Assembly: GCA_949128115.1 (NCBI GenBank)
Contig: CASBRS010000033.1
Location: 186,001-250,000 of the forward strand
DNA length: 64,000 nt
From: Anaspis maculata
Lineage: Eukaryota; Arthropoda; Insecta; Coleoptera; Scraptiidae
Direction: 5' to 3'
Below the pieces are notes generated by a model that did no database searches, was not told where the DNA came from, and worked only from the letters and a program-made list of their open reading frames with translations. Made by a program: the position numbers and the translations under genes. Each line of letters starts with the position of its first letter. Within the stretch, counting starts at the first letter, position 1. This document shows positions 1 to 10,208 of this stretch, piece by piece.

Positions 1-344
1 ATCGTTGATGCGGATCACATCATCGGGGAAACGGCCTTTAAATTTTAACGGGTTCGATACAGAATCACCACGAATATCGTATCGTCGATTTTTTTCTCAA
101 TCACTATTATTGTCACTTCTTTAATATTTTTTTGTCATTCTTCCGATACATTTTTATTTTTTCAAGTTGGTTTTGTTCGTCTTGTTGGCAGTTTTTTTTT
201 CAAATAGTTGATCCACTCAATTTTTCCGTTATTTTCCGTTTTTCTTTGTCATTTCATAATTCATCGAAATTTTTGCAATTTCTTTGTGAATTTTGTTCTG
301 TTGATTAAGTCGGCAATCTTCTGCTAAATTCTGAAAAAAATCGT

Positions 345-770
345 GATGCCAAGGGCGAAAGAGGCGCGGCCAGGCCGAAGGGCGGAGCTTTTAGGCTCTG
401 GCGGAAACACGCTCTTGATGGTGGTGGTGAGACCTGAGGTCTCGCTTGCTTGCGGACGATGCGTTCCTGGGTGCCGCTGCTGACTCCAGCAAGGGGTTTG
501 TTGTTGGGCGCCACTCATCGGCTGAAGCGACGAGAAAGGGATTCGTCAAAGAGAACGGGGACATCCGGTTCTCGCTCGACTCCTCGGTGATGCTCAGGGC
601 GTCGGTGGATTCCTCCGGAACTGCGGTTCCAGAAAAGCCCCACGTTGGACTCGCCATGATGCCAAGGGCGGAAGAGGCGCGCGCGGCCAGACTGGAGGGC
701 GGAGCTTTCAGGCTCTAGTGGAAACACGCTCTTGATGGTGGTGGTGAGACCTGAGGCCTCGCTTGCGGAC
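345..770. repeat. GC-rich partial tandem duplication in the HID1 upstream region
   Basis: Two copies of a roughly 110-bp segment start near 345 and 659, about 314 bp apart. Both begin GATGCCAAGGGCG and contain GGAAACACGCTCTTGATGG followed by GGTGGTGAGACCTGAGG. The block is GC-rich and is bounded on both sides by very T-rich sequence (60-300 and 840-1200) of intron type. Open frames exist on both strands, but none matches a family I recognise and the duplicated halves fall in different reading contexts. I treat it as a repeat inside or next to HID1 introns rather than as an exon. Confidence 0.55.
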
Positions 771-1200
771 GGCGTCCGCTCGGCGGATGGTTCAGAAGGG
801 TGGCCCCCGAGAGAGCCGGTGTTTTGGCCCTGAAAAGCCCCTTTTTGTGTCAATTTGTTCCAATTTCAAGGTGTCGATTTTGTTATTTCTGTCAGGGTTT
901 CTCTCCATTCCCATTTTGTCAATTTTGTTTAATCGATTCCTGTTGTCTTCTGTCATCTTTTGTTCTTATTTCAACAATTCTGTTATTCGTTGCCAAATTT
1001 TCAAGTTAATTTCATTTTGTCGATTGTTAATTCTTTTTCAACGATTTTTTGTCAATTCTGTTGTTTCATCATTATCAATCGGTTTTTCTCATTTTCTTTT
1101 TCTTTAGATGCTAAGCTTCATAGTCAGTTTTGTTGTGATGTCATTTAATCAATCGAATATTTTGTCGGATTCATCGTTTTTCACACGTTTGTGTTTTCAG

Positions 1201-1359
1201 GGGCCTAACGGACGAAAGCGAAATTCTTAAGTTCCTCCAGCACGGCACCCTGGTCGGCCTGTTGCCGGTGCCCCATCCGATTTTGATACGGAAATACCAG
1301 GCCAATTCCGGCACGACCACTTGGTTCCGCACTTACATGTGGGGCGTGATCTATTTGAG
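1201..1359 (+). CDS. HID1: HID1 penultimate coding exon (partial gene)
   Basis: This exon encodes part of the C-terminal region of HID1, a conserved Golgi-associated protein of the HID1/dymeclin-like group needed for dense-core vesicle biogenesis and trans-Golgi sorting. After a T-rich tract ending TTTTCAG, the frame reads GLTDESEILKFLQHGTLVGL and continues LPVPHPILIRKYQ, then the aromatic-rich WFRTYMWGVIYL. As I recall it, this is nearly identical to the end of animal HID1 proteins. The exon begins with one base of a split codon and ends at AG|GTTTGT. The intron to the next exon is only 59 bp. Exons further 5' are outside the window or not recognisable here. Family assignment is from memory of the conserved C-terminus; I am very sure of the splice frame. 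Confidence 0.9.
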
Positions 1360-1418
1360 GTTTGTCCATTGGAAATTCTTGCGTAAAATACCAGCATAAT
1401 CATAGTGCGAATTTCCAG

Positions 1419-1542
1419 GAACGTTGACCCGCCCGTCTGGTACGACACCGACGTCAAGCTGTTCGAAATCCAGAGGGTTCAAGCGATATGTTTTTCTTTC
1501 CATCATCGCATAATTCGATGGCCCCTAATAAGACTAGCGTAA
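1419..1542 (+). CDS. HID1: HID1 terminal coding exon, stop inside a MITE
   Basis: The acceptor TTTCCAG joins in frame to the preceding exon (split AGG codon) and continues NVDPPVWYDTDVKLFEIQRV. That string is where vertebrate HID1 ends, as I recall it. Here the frame does not stop but runs on for 20 more codons (QAICFSFHH..., ending RLA) to a TAA at 1540-1542. The last nine of these codons and the stop fall within the left inverted repeat of the MITE at 1513-1740. Either the insertion supplied a new C-terminal tail and stop, or a GT at the GAGGGTTC junction is used as a donor to another 3' exon. No alternative last exon is evident. Transcript data would decide. Confidence 0.8.
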
Positions 1543-1740
1543 TTCGTGAGACACGGTTAGAACTCGCGTATCTCTGCGTTTACCAAATGAACTAGCGTAT
1601 AGCCTGTGTAAATCTAATGGGAGGGACGCTAGTTCATTTGGTAAACGCAGAGATACGCTAGTTCATTTGGTAAGCGCAGAGATACACTAGTTCTAACCGT
1701 GTCTCACGAGTTACGCTAGTCTTATTAGGGGCCATCGAAT
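1513..1740. mobile_element. 228-bp MITE with long terminal inverted repeats, flanked by TA
   Basis: Both ends read ATTCGATGGCCCCTAATAAG inward, and the match continues through GACTAGCGTAA, a GTGAGACACGGTTAGAACT block and a CTCTGCG-TTACCAAATGAACTAG block. Nearly the whole element folds into a hairpin. It is flanked by TA at 1511-1512 and 1741-1742, consistent with a Tc1/mariner-type TA duplication. The right arm holds one extra partial copy of the internal block, CATTTGGTAAACGCAGAGATAC. There is no coding capacity. It overlaps the end of the HID1 open frame. Confidence 0.85.
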
Positions 1741-1742
1741 TA

Positions 1743-2502
1743 TTATATAGAAATTATATAGTTTGTGTTGCATAATACGAGAAGCTTGATCTCTAAAAGA
1801 AAAAAATTGAGCTTTGAAAAATTCACACATCCTATTATACTAAATGGATGTGTCTTATAGCATTTAAATGTCAAAAGACTGTATAGCAAGCAAGGCTTTC
1901 AATTTGTCTCATTTATATTTATATTGTTGTTACCATTCCTATGTTTTTTTTTATATACAACTTACCTCTTGTAGTTTATTTTGTACTTGGTAATTTATTA
2001 ATATATTTATATTTATGTTTGAAATAATGAAATAAGACAAGAAGTATAAAATATGCTGTTGTTTTTATTTTTTTCCAGAAGTTAAAGCAAATGTTACAAT
2101 AAAACCAAACATTAAGCGCTGTTTGTAGATTGTTTGCTAGCTAGCAATCTTGCTAATGAAGAAGTTGCAATGACAAGGAGCCTTTTCATTGGCAGTTGTC
2201 ATGAGACAACTTGCTCACCAGCAAGATAGCTAGTAACACTGCTGATTAAGGGTTAAAATTACGAATCTCATTTTTTTTTAATTCTTACAAACTGACTAGC
2301 CATTATCATGTATGTGATATATACAATAAATGAATATTGTGTAATGAACGTCTTGTAAAATGGCACTAGAGTGCAAGCTCTTAATATCTTAAATCTTAAA
2401 GTAATTTTTTGGCAATAAAAACGACTAGACGAGTCGTGCGCGTGGAACTTTACACAGTAACTTACTATAATATAGAATAAATAGTAAAACCCCCGATATG
2501 GA
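1743..2502. other. AT-rich intergenic sequence, no gene seen
   Basis: This stretch downstream of HID1 is AT-rich with no significant open frame and no recognised repeat. Several AATAAA-like words, for example near 2088, could serve as polyadenylation signals for HID1, but none can be singled out from sequence alone. Confidence 0.5.
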
Positions 2503-2947
2503 TCGGCGAAAGCGCAAGCAGAACGTAAACGTAAGATGGATCAATCAGAAGTCAGGATGAAACCCTGGCACCTCCCCCTGCCCACTCAGCAAGAAAACAT
2601 CTCTGTGACATCACTTAGATGTTCAAGTCACAACTGCGATGTTAACAAAAAAGTCTCTGATATGTTAAGTGGACATCTCTGTTACTTCTTATGTCCGGGT
2701 AATTAGAACATGAATGAGATATCTCAAAGATGTCCAAATGTGACATACTATCTACATCGCTATTCCACATCTCGTAGATATCACTTTTTGACGTACATGA
2801 TACGTCGCATTTTGGATGTGTATTTTTAAATAAAAATTAATTTTTCACCACTTTTCAACATAGTTTTATGTCACAGGAGGTTCCGCACCTATTTTTACTA
2901 ATTTTTACAATCTATACAGCACGTTTTTTCCCTAAGAAAAGTTCTTC

Positions 2948-3035
2948 TTTTATGGCGTCCTCCGCAGGATTCGAACCTGGATCCCCACAGGTGATGGTTA
3001 GAGGCACTGCTGCCGATTCGTCTAAGCTACCAACT
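2948..3035 (-). pseudogene. tRNA-like sequence (SINE head or tRNA pseudogene)
   Basis: Read on -, the segment has a D-arm-like TAGCTTAGACGAATCGGCAG, an anticodon-region CCTCTAACC and a canonical B-box/T-loop GGTTCGAATCC, ending in GGACGCCA. The T arm is convincing. The acceptor stem lacks a good 5' partner, the anticodon stem pairs poorly and the anticodon is ambiguous. It is therefore unlikely to be a functional tRNA and more likely a tRNA-derived pol III promoter relic within the surrounding inverted-repeat element. A covariance-model scan would settle it. Confidence 0.4.
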
Positions 3036-3109
3036 TGTCTACTACAGTATATTTAAACAGCGCACTTGATGTTCAGGGATGTTTCTCGGAATATTTCATT
3101 AGGACTCCA

Positions 3110-3510
3110 AACGATACACCGAGCCCAAAAAGCCTCGCTGGGGCTCGAAACGTTACAGCAAAGCACAAGGGACTCCGTTGGGGCCCCGGACATTACAATA
3201 GGACATGAACGGGAGTCATCAAAGTATTCGAAAGCACAATAAAACAAAAAGGGGCCCATTTTGGGGTTCCGAATAACGCAAAAGCAGACACAAGGGTTCA
3301 CTAAAGGTGCGAAAGTCACGACAAAATGCAAGAAGGCTCAGTAGGCTTTCGAAGAACACAAAGAGACACAAACGGGGCACACTAGTTCCGAAAGCCACAA
3401 GCACAAGAAGACACAAAAGTTGTTCCAAACGAAACTTGAAGACATAAGAGGGCCCGCAGGGCCTCACACTAAACATGAAAACATAAGGCTGTTCTGGCAT
3501 CACACACATG
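3110..3510. repeat. Degenerate ~40-50 bp tandem array
   Basis: About seven poorly conserved units share the pattern TTCGAAA..ACAA..AGACACAA.GGG, with starts near 3133, 3184, 3227, 3265, 3307, 3346 and 3386. The array lies in the interior of the 2.5-3.9 kb element. Two overlapping minus-strand open frames here are simply products of the repeat. A related array in the opposite orientation is at 11160-11390. Confidence 0.5.
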
Positions 3511-4048
3511 GAATAGAGGACAAAACTATTTATTAAATATTTTCCGACACACAGAGCTTAACGATGACAGCCCGCGAAATTTGAAAAATCTCTCAGTGAC
3601 TACATCTCAGTGACGTCAGTGAGATGTTACACTTCGGCAAGTTGAAAGCAGCAACAATGTGATGTCCGGTAGATGTCTCATGTGTGATGTTCAATTGAAG
3701 TTCATTTCGAAACATCTCTCAGACATTACATCGTATAACATCGCGAATGAACATCACAGAGATGTGGAAGTAACGTTCATTGTGATGTTATTTTGTGACA
3801 TGATTGAGATCATCTCATTTATGAAACATGACATGCTATGCTGAGTGGGTGAAGGAGGAGCCAAGGCTGGATACGGACAGCGATTGGTTCATTTCTTTAC
3901 GTTTACCTTCCGCTTACGTCAAAATATAAATCTGGCTGCTCCCGAACAGACGCAGCACGTTCTGGAATGGAACGAGGTCGGTGCCACGTACTAATAGAAA
4001 AATAAATTTGTATTTACACGGCGCATGAGAATAAAACTGAGCAAAAAG

Positions 4049-4249
4049 TCACGGAGTCGACGCCGGGATCAGCTTGTCGCTGTTCGAGAGTCGCTGTCTG
4101 TCCTCGCCGCCCGTGGCAGGACCGTGCTCTTCCGACCTGAACGAGATTCCGTAAGGCCTCAGGTGATAGATGAGGAACTCCAGCACGTACATTTCGTTGG
4201 GTTTGACGTAGTGGAACGATATGGCACTGTCCGAGCAGCATTCCATGCC
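4049..4249 (-). CDS. C1GALT1: C1GALT1 terminal coding exon
   Basis: This is the last coding exon of glycoprotein-N-acetylgalactosamine 3-beta-galactosyltransferase, the Golgi type II membrane enzyme that adds galactose in beta-1,3 linkage to GalNAc-Ser/Thr to make core-1 (T antigen) O-glycans. It follows a TTTCAG acceptor and reads [20 protein letters not shown], then a segment ending YHLRPYG. The paired cysteines, SFHYV and YHLRPYG are hallmarks of this GT31 enzyme's C-terminus. The remaining tail of about 30 residues is hydrophilic and not conserved. The phase matches the upstream exon exactly. Terminal stop at 4049-4051. Confidence 0.9.
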   Translation of the reverse strand, partial: GMECCSDSAISFHYVKPNEMYVLEFLIYHLRPYGISFRSEEHGPATGGEDRQRLSNSDKLIPASTP

Positions 4250-4437
4250 CTGAAATCAAATTTGCCGTGAGCACACATCAGCTTGTTCTCAATTCCGGAC
4301 AATGCAATGGGGTAAAATCATGGTCCTGTATTTAAGCTGGACTGGTGATAGCGTATACTGCCGTGACCCCAAATATTAGGCCGACGAATCCGTCATGGTA
4401 GCTAATGAACTGAAAGCTCGCAGCAAAACTTTCTCAG

Positions 4438-4831
4438 CTGAAAACGCTCACGATTCCCCGCCTCGAACTTTGCGCCGCTCTCCTGTTGTCTCGTCTCGTG
4501 AAATCGCTCGAATATTTTTTGCGAGTTTGTGGACGTGGACGTCAGATTGTTCTCCGATTCTGAAATAGTCCTTGCATGGATTAATACGCCTCCACATTTA
4601 CTAAAGACTTTCGTTGCCAATCGTGTCAATGAAATAATCAGCTCAACTTCCCCTACGCAGTGGTCTTATGTCTCTACAGAGCTCAACCCTGCTGATTGTG
4701 CGTCTCGAGGAATTGATCCATCACAATCTCTGGAGCAAAACATTTGGCATTTTGAATCTGAATCCAGCTTCTTGGCTCTTTTATTCCTTCACGCGAATGC
4801 AGAACGCCCGAGCTCAAAAATCAGCCTGTGA
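4438..4831 (+). pseudogene. Decayed BEL/Pao RNase H fragment in a C1GALT1 intron
   Basis: From 4438 one frame reads LKTLTIPRLELCAALLLSRL. After a frameshift near 4515-4530 a second frame continues FSDSEIVLAWI, TFVANRVNEI, LNPADCASRG to a stop at 4831. This order (IPRLELCAA, FSDS, VANR, NPAD..SRG) is the RNase H region of BEL/Pao polyproteins and parallels residues 1137-1224 of the intact element at 18.7-24.0 kb, though it is clearly a different, older lineage. It lies antisense to C1GALT1 in the intron between its last two exons. It is a dead fragment with no LTRs visible. Confidence 0.8.
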
Positions 4832-4966
4832 GCTTACCGGTAAGAGAATCTTTGACTTTTCTCATTCCTCAATATGAGAAATTCTCAACACTCGTTCGAA
4901 TGCAACGCGTTTTTGCCTACCTACAAGTTGCTACCAATTTGATGAGAAATCTGATTCGAGTTTTAC

Positions 4967-5198
4967 CTCTTTGGATTCGTAGTAAATGTACTTCCAATAC
5001 CAGAAGTCGGGGCTGACGTGTCCCGGGATCAGGTGGTGTTCGGGCACGAAGGGGAAGAACCGACCGCGGCCCGTCGAGTCTCGGCTATCACCGGCCGTCA
5101 CGTTCACGGACTGCATGCAAAGGCCCATTTCGACGTCCTTGGCTCCGCCTTCGTCCTTGCGACATCCCGTATAGTTCGTCAGGCTGACCTCCACAAAC
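4967..5198 (-). CDS. C1GALT1: C1GALT1 penultimate coding exon
   Basis: Bounded by a TTTCAAG acceptor and a GAG|GTAAAA donor, this exon encodes RFVEVSLTNYTGCRKDEGGA, then EMGLCMQSVNV and FVPEHHLIPG, then a WYWKYIYYESKE end. The string FVPEHHLI..., the aromatic WYW.Y.YY and the conserved cysteines are typical of core-1 galactosyltransferase. The exon starts with the last base of a split AGG codon and contains exactly 77 further codons, so it joins the terminal exon with no split. Its 717-bp downstream intron hosts the antisense BEL/Pao fragment. Confidence 0.92.
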
Positions 5199-5285
5199 CT
5201 TGAAATCGAAAACATTTCAATTTACTCATTTACCAAATTTCAATGTGGGTGTTGAAATCAATGAGAAATCAATTTGTTGTATTAC

Positions 5286-5435
5286 CTTTTCAAGGCTTCC
5301 CGGCTGAGAGCGTATCCGGCTCCGCCGCTCATGTAGCCCTGTTTGACGTAAGGTTTGAACTTGCATCCGAAATACAAGGGGTCGTTGGGATTGTACGACA
5401 TCAGCATGTACCTGAGATTCTCCAACACCATGTAT
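5286..5435 (-). CDS. C1GALT1: C1GALT1 internal coding exon
   Basis: The acceptor TTTCCCAG leads into YMVLENLRYMLMSYNPNDPL, then YFGCKFKPYVKQGYMSGGAG and YALSREALK, with a donor AAAAG|GTAAT. VLENLR, FKPYV.QGYMSGGAGY and LS.EAL are strong GT31/C1GALT1 signatures; the exon lies just after the conserved DDD metal-binding motif, which must be in the preceding exon. A split codon (final A of the preceding residue) shows more coding sequence upstream. I looked for an upstream exon ending in the DDDT codons further right on - and did not find one. Confidence 0.92.
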
Positions 5436-6102
5436 CTGGGAAAATGAGTATGCAAATGCTGTTTTATAAAATTATTATGGAACTCCAACCAAAAATGCGG
5501 TTCGTCGTTACTGGGCGCATCAACAACACAACACAAGAACAAATGTGGATTTTCGTGCACTGATGATGGCTCATAATAAGAACGAAACATGTCTGTGGTT
5601 GTCCAAAAGTTGACAGAGGACCTTACCATTTGCCAGATGGTAAGTTGGTAAGTATGGGAGGGAGAAGGGGAGTCTCCAGTACAATTAATTTCAAATTTGC
5701 TCGATGTAGCAAGCGAAAAATCGTCATGTCTGCCGCGAGACTTCTCATCGTAACATCCTTCCTGCAAATTCTTTGAAGATAATTCAAATTATCTGTAAAA
5801 TGGGCCCGATAATGCAATGTTATTTTTGTATATACACTATTTTTGTCCTAATTGTACGTGATCAGAAAATATATTAGTTTGGATGTAGAGGGTAATCCAC
5901 CGAGATTCTCTTGTTCTTATATCTTCTGATGAAGTTCTCCATAATGTATGTGAAGTCTTTGTAAATTATTGTAGAAAGTTAAAAATGTCTCTTCACTTGT
6001 ATAATATTTAATTTTGCTCTACGCGTTTCGAGACTCTTATTTATAGTCTCATTTTCAAGAGCAAGTAAATGGTGAATAGATATAAATGACTCATGATTTG
6101 TA

Positions 6103-6140
<38 letters not shown>

Positions 6141-6298
6141 CACTCATGATTAATCTTGACAAGGAAGTTGAAACCCCTCTAACGTTCTAGCTTAGTCGCC
6201 TGGCCTGGATGAATAGGCAACCCAACATACTTTTTTTTTAATCTGTTCAATACTTCTATCCAATTCAACCGGCTCTTTAGCCTATGGAGAATCAAATT
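5436..6298. other. C1GALT1 intron sequence with a (TA)n microsatellite
   Basis: No exon is recognised here. A perfect (TA)n run of about 35 bp lies at 6105-6139. The open frame that extends the C1GALT1 exon to 5767 on - is an intron read-through: the protein match begins precisely at the acceptor at 5436-5437. Confidence 0.6.
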
Positions 6299-6670
6299 AA
6301 TCATAATCATAATCATAATCATAATCATCTTTATTTTCTTGTTTGACCTTACAAGGTATAAGAAATTGTCAGTAAAATATCACAGATACGCATCATATAC
6401 ACATAAGAATAAAAATAAATGCATAAAATAACAGGACAGAAAACACTTAAAAAAAAAATATAGATAACAGTTTCATCCATACATCTAGAGTCAAACAATA
6501 CATTTGTAAGTGTTGTTTGACTCTAGATTTAAAAACGGTAAAAGACCGCGCAGTCCTTATCTCCAACGGCAGGTGATTGTTTAACTTGAACGACAAAATC
6601 CCAGCACTTTTTCTCATCTGAGCGCTTTTTGCTTTTGCGATATGTAGACTGTCGGCGTTTCACGCAGGAT
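6299..6670 (-). mobile_element. 5'-truncated LINE 3' end with (ATGATT)n tail
   Basis: Read on -, about 6640-6510 encodes the pattern LPLEIRTARSFTVFKSRVKQ. That is the extreme C-terminus typical of jockey/CR1-type non-LTR retrotransposon ORF2 proteins (L.LE.R...S...FK..L). It is followed by an AT-rich 3' UTR and a tail of repeated ATGATT units at 6328-6299. Short repeated 3' tails in place of poly-A are known in several LINE clades. The rest of the element is missing, as expected from 5' truncation. Confidence 0.65.
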
Positions 6671-6764
6671 ATGGATTTAAATCACCACGGCAAAAACGTA
6701 ACAGACACATTGAAGGATATACATTGAATAGACTGTTAAAAACCCGTGAGTGTTTAAAACTCTG

Positions 6765-6900
6765 TGTCTAGCCTCCCGGTACCGGTAGCCAACTTTATCC
6801 CGGTAAAATTGATGACGTCTCACGTATGACGTATTGCCTACCGGGATTATCGAAAATCCCGGTACAACTTGCCGGGACATGTAAAATCCCGGTATGAAAC
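6765..6900. repeat. Cluster of CCCGGTA motifs in both orientations
   Basis: Within 136 bp, CCCGGTA or TACCGGG occurs about six times (near 6776, 6798, 6840, 6858 and 6889, with a CCGGG at 6874). Some copies are direct and some inverted, so several hairpins are possible. I see no coding frame. It may be the remains of a MITE built from a short palindromic word. Confidence 0.5.
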
Positions 6901-7317
6901 TTAACGCGCAAACCAGTCGGTGTCAGAATACGTCAAAACGTTTCTTTAGATTGATTTCGATAAGGATTCCGATAGAACTGCCAGGTGTTTAATAAAATAA
7001 TGTGTGACAAGGTATACCAAAAACTGCATGAACAGCAATCATGTGCCAAATATTGGAAACAAGATGCGAGGTTAATTGCAGCGTCCAGGATGAGAAAGCC
7101 CTCGAGAGAGCCCATAAAACCCGAATTGAAGTATCACAACGCGAAGTAGGTACTGTTGTATCTTCGGGGGGCAACAGTTTGGCAGGGCTGGAAACAACTC
7201 CAGAGAAGTTTTTCCTGGGCTTTATCCTGTATATCTTCCATAGCCATATTTGTTAATTCGTTACATCGACATGCACCGACAACACCCATAACAAGAGCTA
7301 CCTGCAAAGACGATTTT

Positions 7318-7745
7318 ACTTTCCCGGCCCCACCAACATGGAGGGAAAGTATTGTAATCGTGCAGAAAAAAAGTTTTGAGATTTCACCAGATATATCCAT
7401 TTTGAGGTCCCCCAAGTCGATTAAGACCATTTCCAGAATGATGTCTGTCTGTGGGTGTGTGTGTATGTGTGTATGTGTGTGATCTTTCACGATAACTGCC
7501 GAACCGTTTATCCGATCGATTTGAAATTTGATATGTAGACATGGTTTCGCCCTGGAATGACCGGATTCGTTTTTGGCTGTCATCTGTCAAACAGAAGTGT
7601 CACTATCAGCAAATGACAGAAGCTACATCTCACGGAACTTGACTTGCGATATGTCATTTGAAAGCCCTTGAAGAACTGTATTCAAAACAGTTAAAAATAT
7701 TTTCCTACCTGTTATTTGTCAAATTATAAAAAATATCAAAGTCTG
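7318..7745 (+). mobile_element. Repeat family A copy 1: terminal hairpin plus (GT)n
   Basis: Starts with a terminal hairpin at 7318-7350 (ACTTTCCC ... GGGAAAGT, 8-bp stem). It continues with a conserved block (GTGCAGAAAAAAAGTTTTGA, GATATATCC, CCCAAGTCGATTAAGACC), then a GT-rich microsatellite (about 7440-7482), then a second conserved block (CGATAACTGCCGAACCG, TTTTTGGCTGTCATCTGTCA, AGTGTCACTATCA, AAATGACAGAAGCT). The same order is shared by the copies near 18.0, 25.0, 26.4, 28.5, 29.8 and 32.9 kb. Small open frames here translate the repeat and are not genes. Confidence 0.75.
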
Positions 7746-10200
7746 GAACTTTACCATTTAATTATCCAAAATCTATACGACAGATGTGAACCAAACCCGG
7801 CAGGAAGCAACATTACCAAAGAATCAAACTAATGCTGAAGTTGGAGTTTCCCACCGTTTTCCGGACAAGCGCTATGGATTTTTAAAAATTTTCCTAGCCG
7901 ATTCCAGCCTCGCTTGCCTGTTCCTTGATTTTTGGCCTATTTAATTTTCTTAGCAACATAGCAACCAAACCGGTAGGTAACTACGGTTTTGTTAGGAATC
8001 GTATCAATGTCAAAGTGACAACATGAACGCTGTTCTCGGCAGGTTCTCGGTGTTTTCTTTTGTATCTTCTTGCATCATTTGGGGCAACAGTGCGAACCGA
8101 TCCTTTGTGTTGTGTGGGGCTCCGTAAACCCCCTTGTGTTTTCTGTAGCTTTAGCAACTTCAGTATGTAACGGTTAAATTTGACAAACTGAAAAATTGTG
8201 GTAGAAAAACACTATATTTAGGTGGTCCACGAGAGTTTATTTGTTAGGTTTTAATTTATTTTTGTTTTATCACTCTGCATTCATTATTATTTTGATTCTG
8301 GCTTCTTCTTTAAAAATTCTTTTAGTTGTGGGTAGTCTTATGCATGTTTATCTCCGTCGAGGCATTACCTTTGCTTTGGTTCTTTTCTCTTTCTTTTACC
8401 TAGAACAGAGCACACATTACAGCAGATTAATTCTACGTAGGTACCTACCTGCTTTGTTATTGTTGCGATCGAGCCGTGTATTTAATGCCGGAATTGTAGA
8501 TAACACCTCACTCTATCGAGTCGGCAAGAAAACGGGAAAAAGTGGCAGTAGACTTTTTCTTTGGTTTTTATTTTTCTTCTTCTTCTTGGTCTACGTTTTT
8601 TTTTTCTCTCGGTTTTAGTTTAGTTCCACGTCTTGTTGAAGAAAAAGGTTTTAGGAGAATTTTGTAAAAATTCGTTGTTTGGATACCGACGATTCGGGAT
8701 AAACCAGGATTCTCTTTTGGCTGAAAAAAAAGGTTGAAGTTTAGTATTATTGAGCACCTTTTGCCACCCACGATTGGGGATTAATAAACCTAGAATTTTC
8801 AACGAGATTTAAAGGAAGGAACCGAGACCAAAAGATCAGAGTTGGTTGATTATTTTTCATCCCCAACGTACCTATACCTCACAAGATCGGAGGGTAAGCT
8901 TCACGTTTCGTCGCAATTAACTTTGTTTTTCACATTTTCGTTTCTTGTAGGCTTCTGTTGTTGTTTTGTTTTCTCCATTCCGCACACACCCGCCGAGGGT
9001 TGTCGAAGAATTTCTGCGAAACAGAAAGACCATATAGAAACAAAGAGAAACCCTCATTCGAGGTGACAATTCGATTGGACATTTTCTTTTTTTCTGGAGA
9101 AGCTAACCTTTGCAATTTCAGGGTTCTTTGCTCGGGTCTTTATAACGAATTGATTACGACATCGTGTCTGTGCTGTAGAAATTCAACGCACTTCTGCTTG
9201 TGGCCCGCCATTTTGCTGCCGCTTTGGGATAAGTTGTATACTGCCTGCTCTGTTGATTCGATCGTTCTGGAGCTTCTATCAGTTGAATCTTATCCCTTCT
9301 GAAGGCCTGCGACCCAGGAAAAAGGTGGAGGAAGCCGGTCCATTTTCCGGTTAATTAGTTTATGCTCTGTTGTTCCCGACGAAAAGAGTAAGTTGCACAA
9401 AACTAATTTGTTGCCTGAGACTGCTTCCACACCAAGAAAACGAACGAGCAAATTTCGTGTAGTCCGTGAAATAAAGGAACCCACTTACCTTCATTGTTAA
9501 ATTGTGTTATTTTGTTTATTTGAGAGAATTTTAGTACCAGCACTAGATACCTATAATTTTGTTGCAAGAAAAGTCCTTGATTATTTATTACTTTGTTTTA
9601 TCCTTTTGTTTTGTGTTCACTTCACATTTCCGCTTTTGTTGAGTACCTGCTCTTATTAGTTAATTATTAAATTTAATTATTAAGTTTTTTCTTTTTTTTC
9701 CCTTTTTTAACAAGATAAGTGTTCGCAAGAGCAATTTGCAAACCCAGTGATTGAATTTGCTGCTGTAACCCAGTTTGGTAGTACTACGAAAAAGGGAATT
9801 CATTCATGATTCACTGAAATTTAATTTAGTAGGTAATTTAATTCATTCGTGAATATTTAATTGAAAGAGGAAAGAGATTATAAGCCAATAACCACATTTA
9901 ATTTATTTATTCATTAATTTATTTAATTTTTTTTTTGTTTTTTTAATAAACTTAAATATTTTAATTTTACTATTTCAAAATTAGTTTTTTTTTTTCCTTG
10001 GAAGTCCAGCTAAGAATTCACCCCAACTCTATTGCTAGCCCGGTGATCACCACCTTCATTTTCAATTAGGGGTTGTGGTGGTCGAAAAATTTAATTTGTC
10101 GTTGCTCTAAGAGGGTCTGAACAACCTGACTCCTCGCACCCCCAGCTGTGCATATACCCCTAAGGTAAAAAAAATATATGACAAGTATGCCCATTCCATT
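7746..10200. other. T-rich sequence without a recognisable gene
   Basis: Homopolymer-rich sequence with several short open frames (for example 8241-8618 on + and 8958-9302 on +) that show low-complexity composition and no family motif. A short block, TTGTGTTGTGTGGGGCTCC followed by GTAAACCCCCTTGTGT at 8106-8140, recurs at about 15636-15670 and so belongs to some dispersed repeat. I cannot assign the remainder. Confidence 0.4.
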
Positions 10201-10208
10201 GACGTATA

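Larger units (their letters stand above)
2503..3919. mobile_element. Terminal-inverted-repeat element with subterminal ACATCTC/GATGT repeats
   Basis: Left (2563-2589) and right (3866-3840, read on -) ends match as CCYTGGCWCCTCC followed by CCCACTCAGCA. Weaker inverted similarity (AAGCG-AAG, GTAAACGTAA) extends outward to about 2503 and 3919. Inside each end lie about 240 bp full of ACATCTC, GATGTT and GTGACATC words in both orientations (2598-2830 and 3590-3835). The middle contains a tRNA-like sequence and a decayed tandem array. No transposase frame is present, so it looks like a non-autonomous DNA element. I could not identify a clean target duplication, so the outer boundaries are approximate. 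Confidence 0.6.

Noticed and set aside
391..657. Minus-strand 88-aa frame with a plausible-looking amino acid mix
   Set aside because: It lies in a partly duplicated GC-rich block antisense to HID1, the other strand is equally open, and no family motif or splice pattern supports it.
763..1148. Plus-strand frames rich in F, S, L and C
   Set aside because: Translations of a T-rich intron tract leading to the HID1 acceptor at 1200.
2948..3035. Functional tRNA gene
   Set aside because: Only the T arm is convincing; acceptor and anticodon stems do not pair and the anticodon is ambiguous, so it is listed only as tRNA-like.
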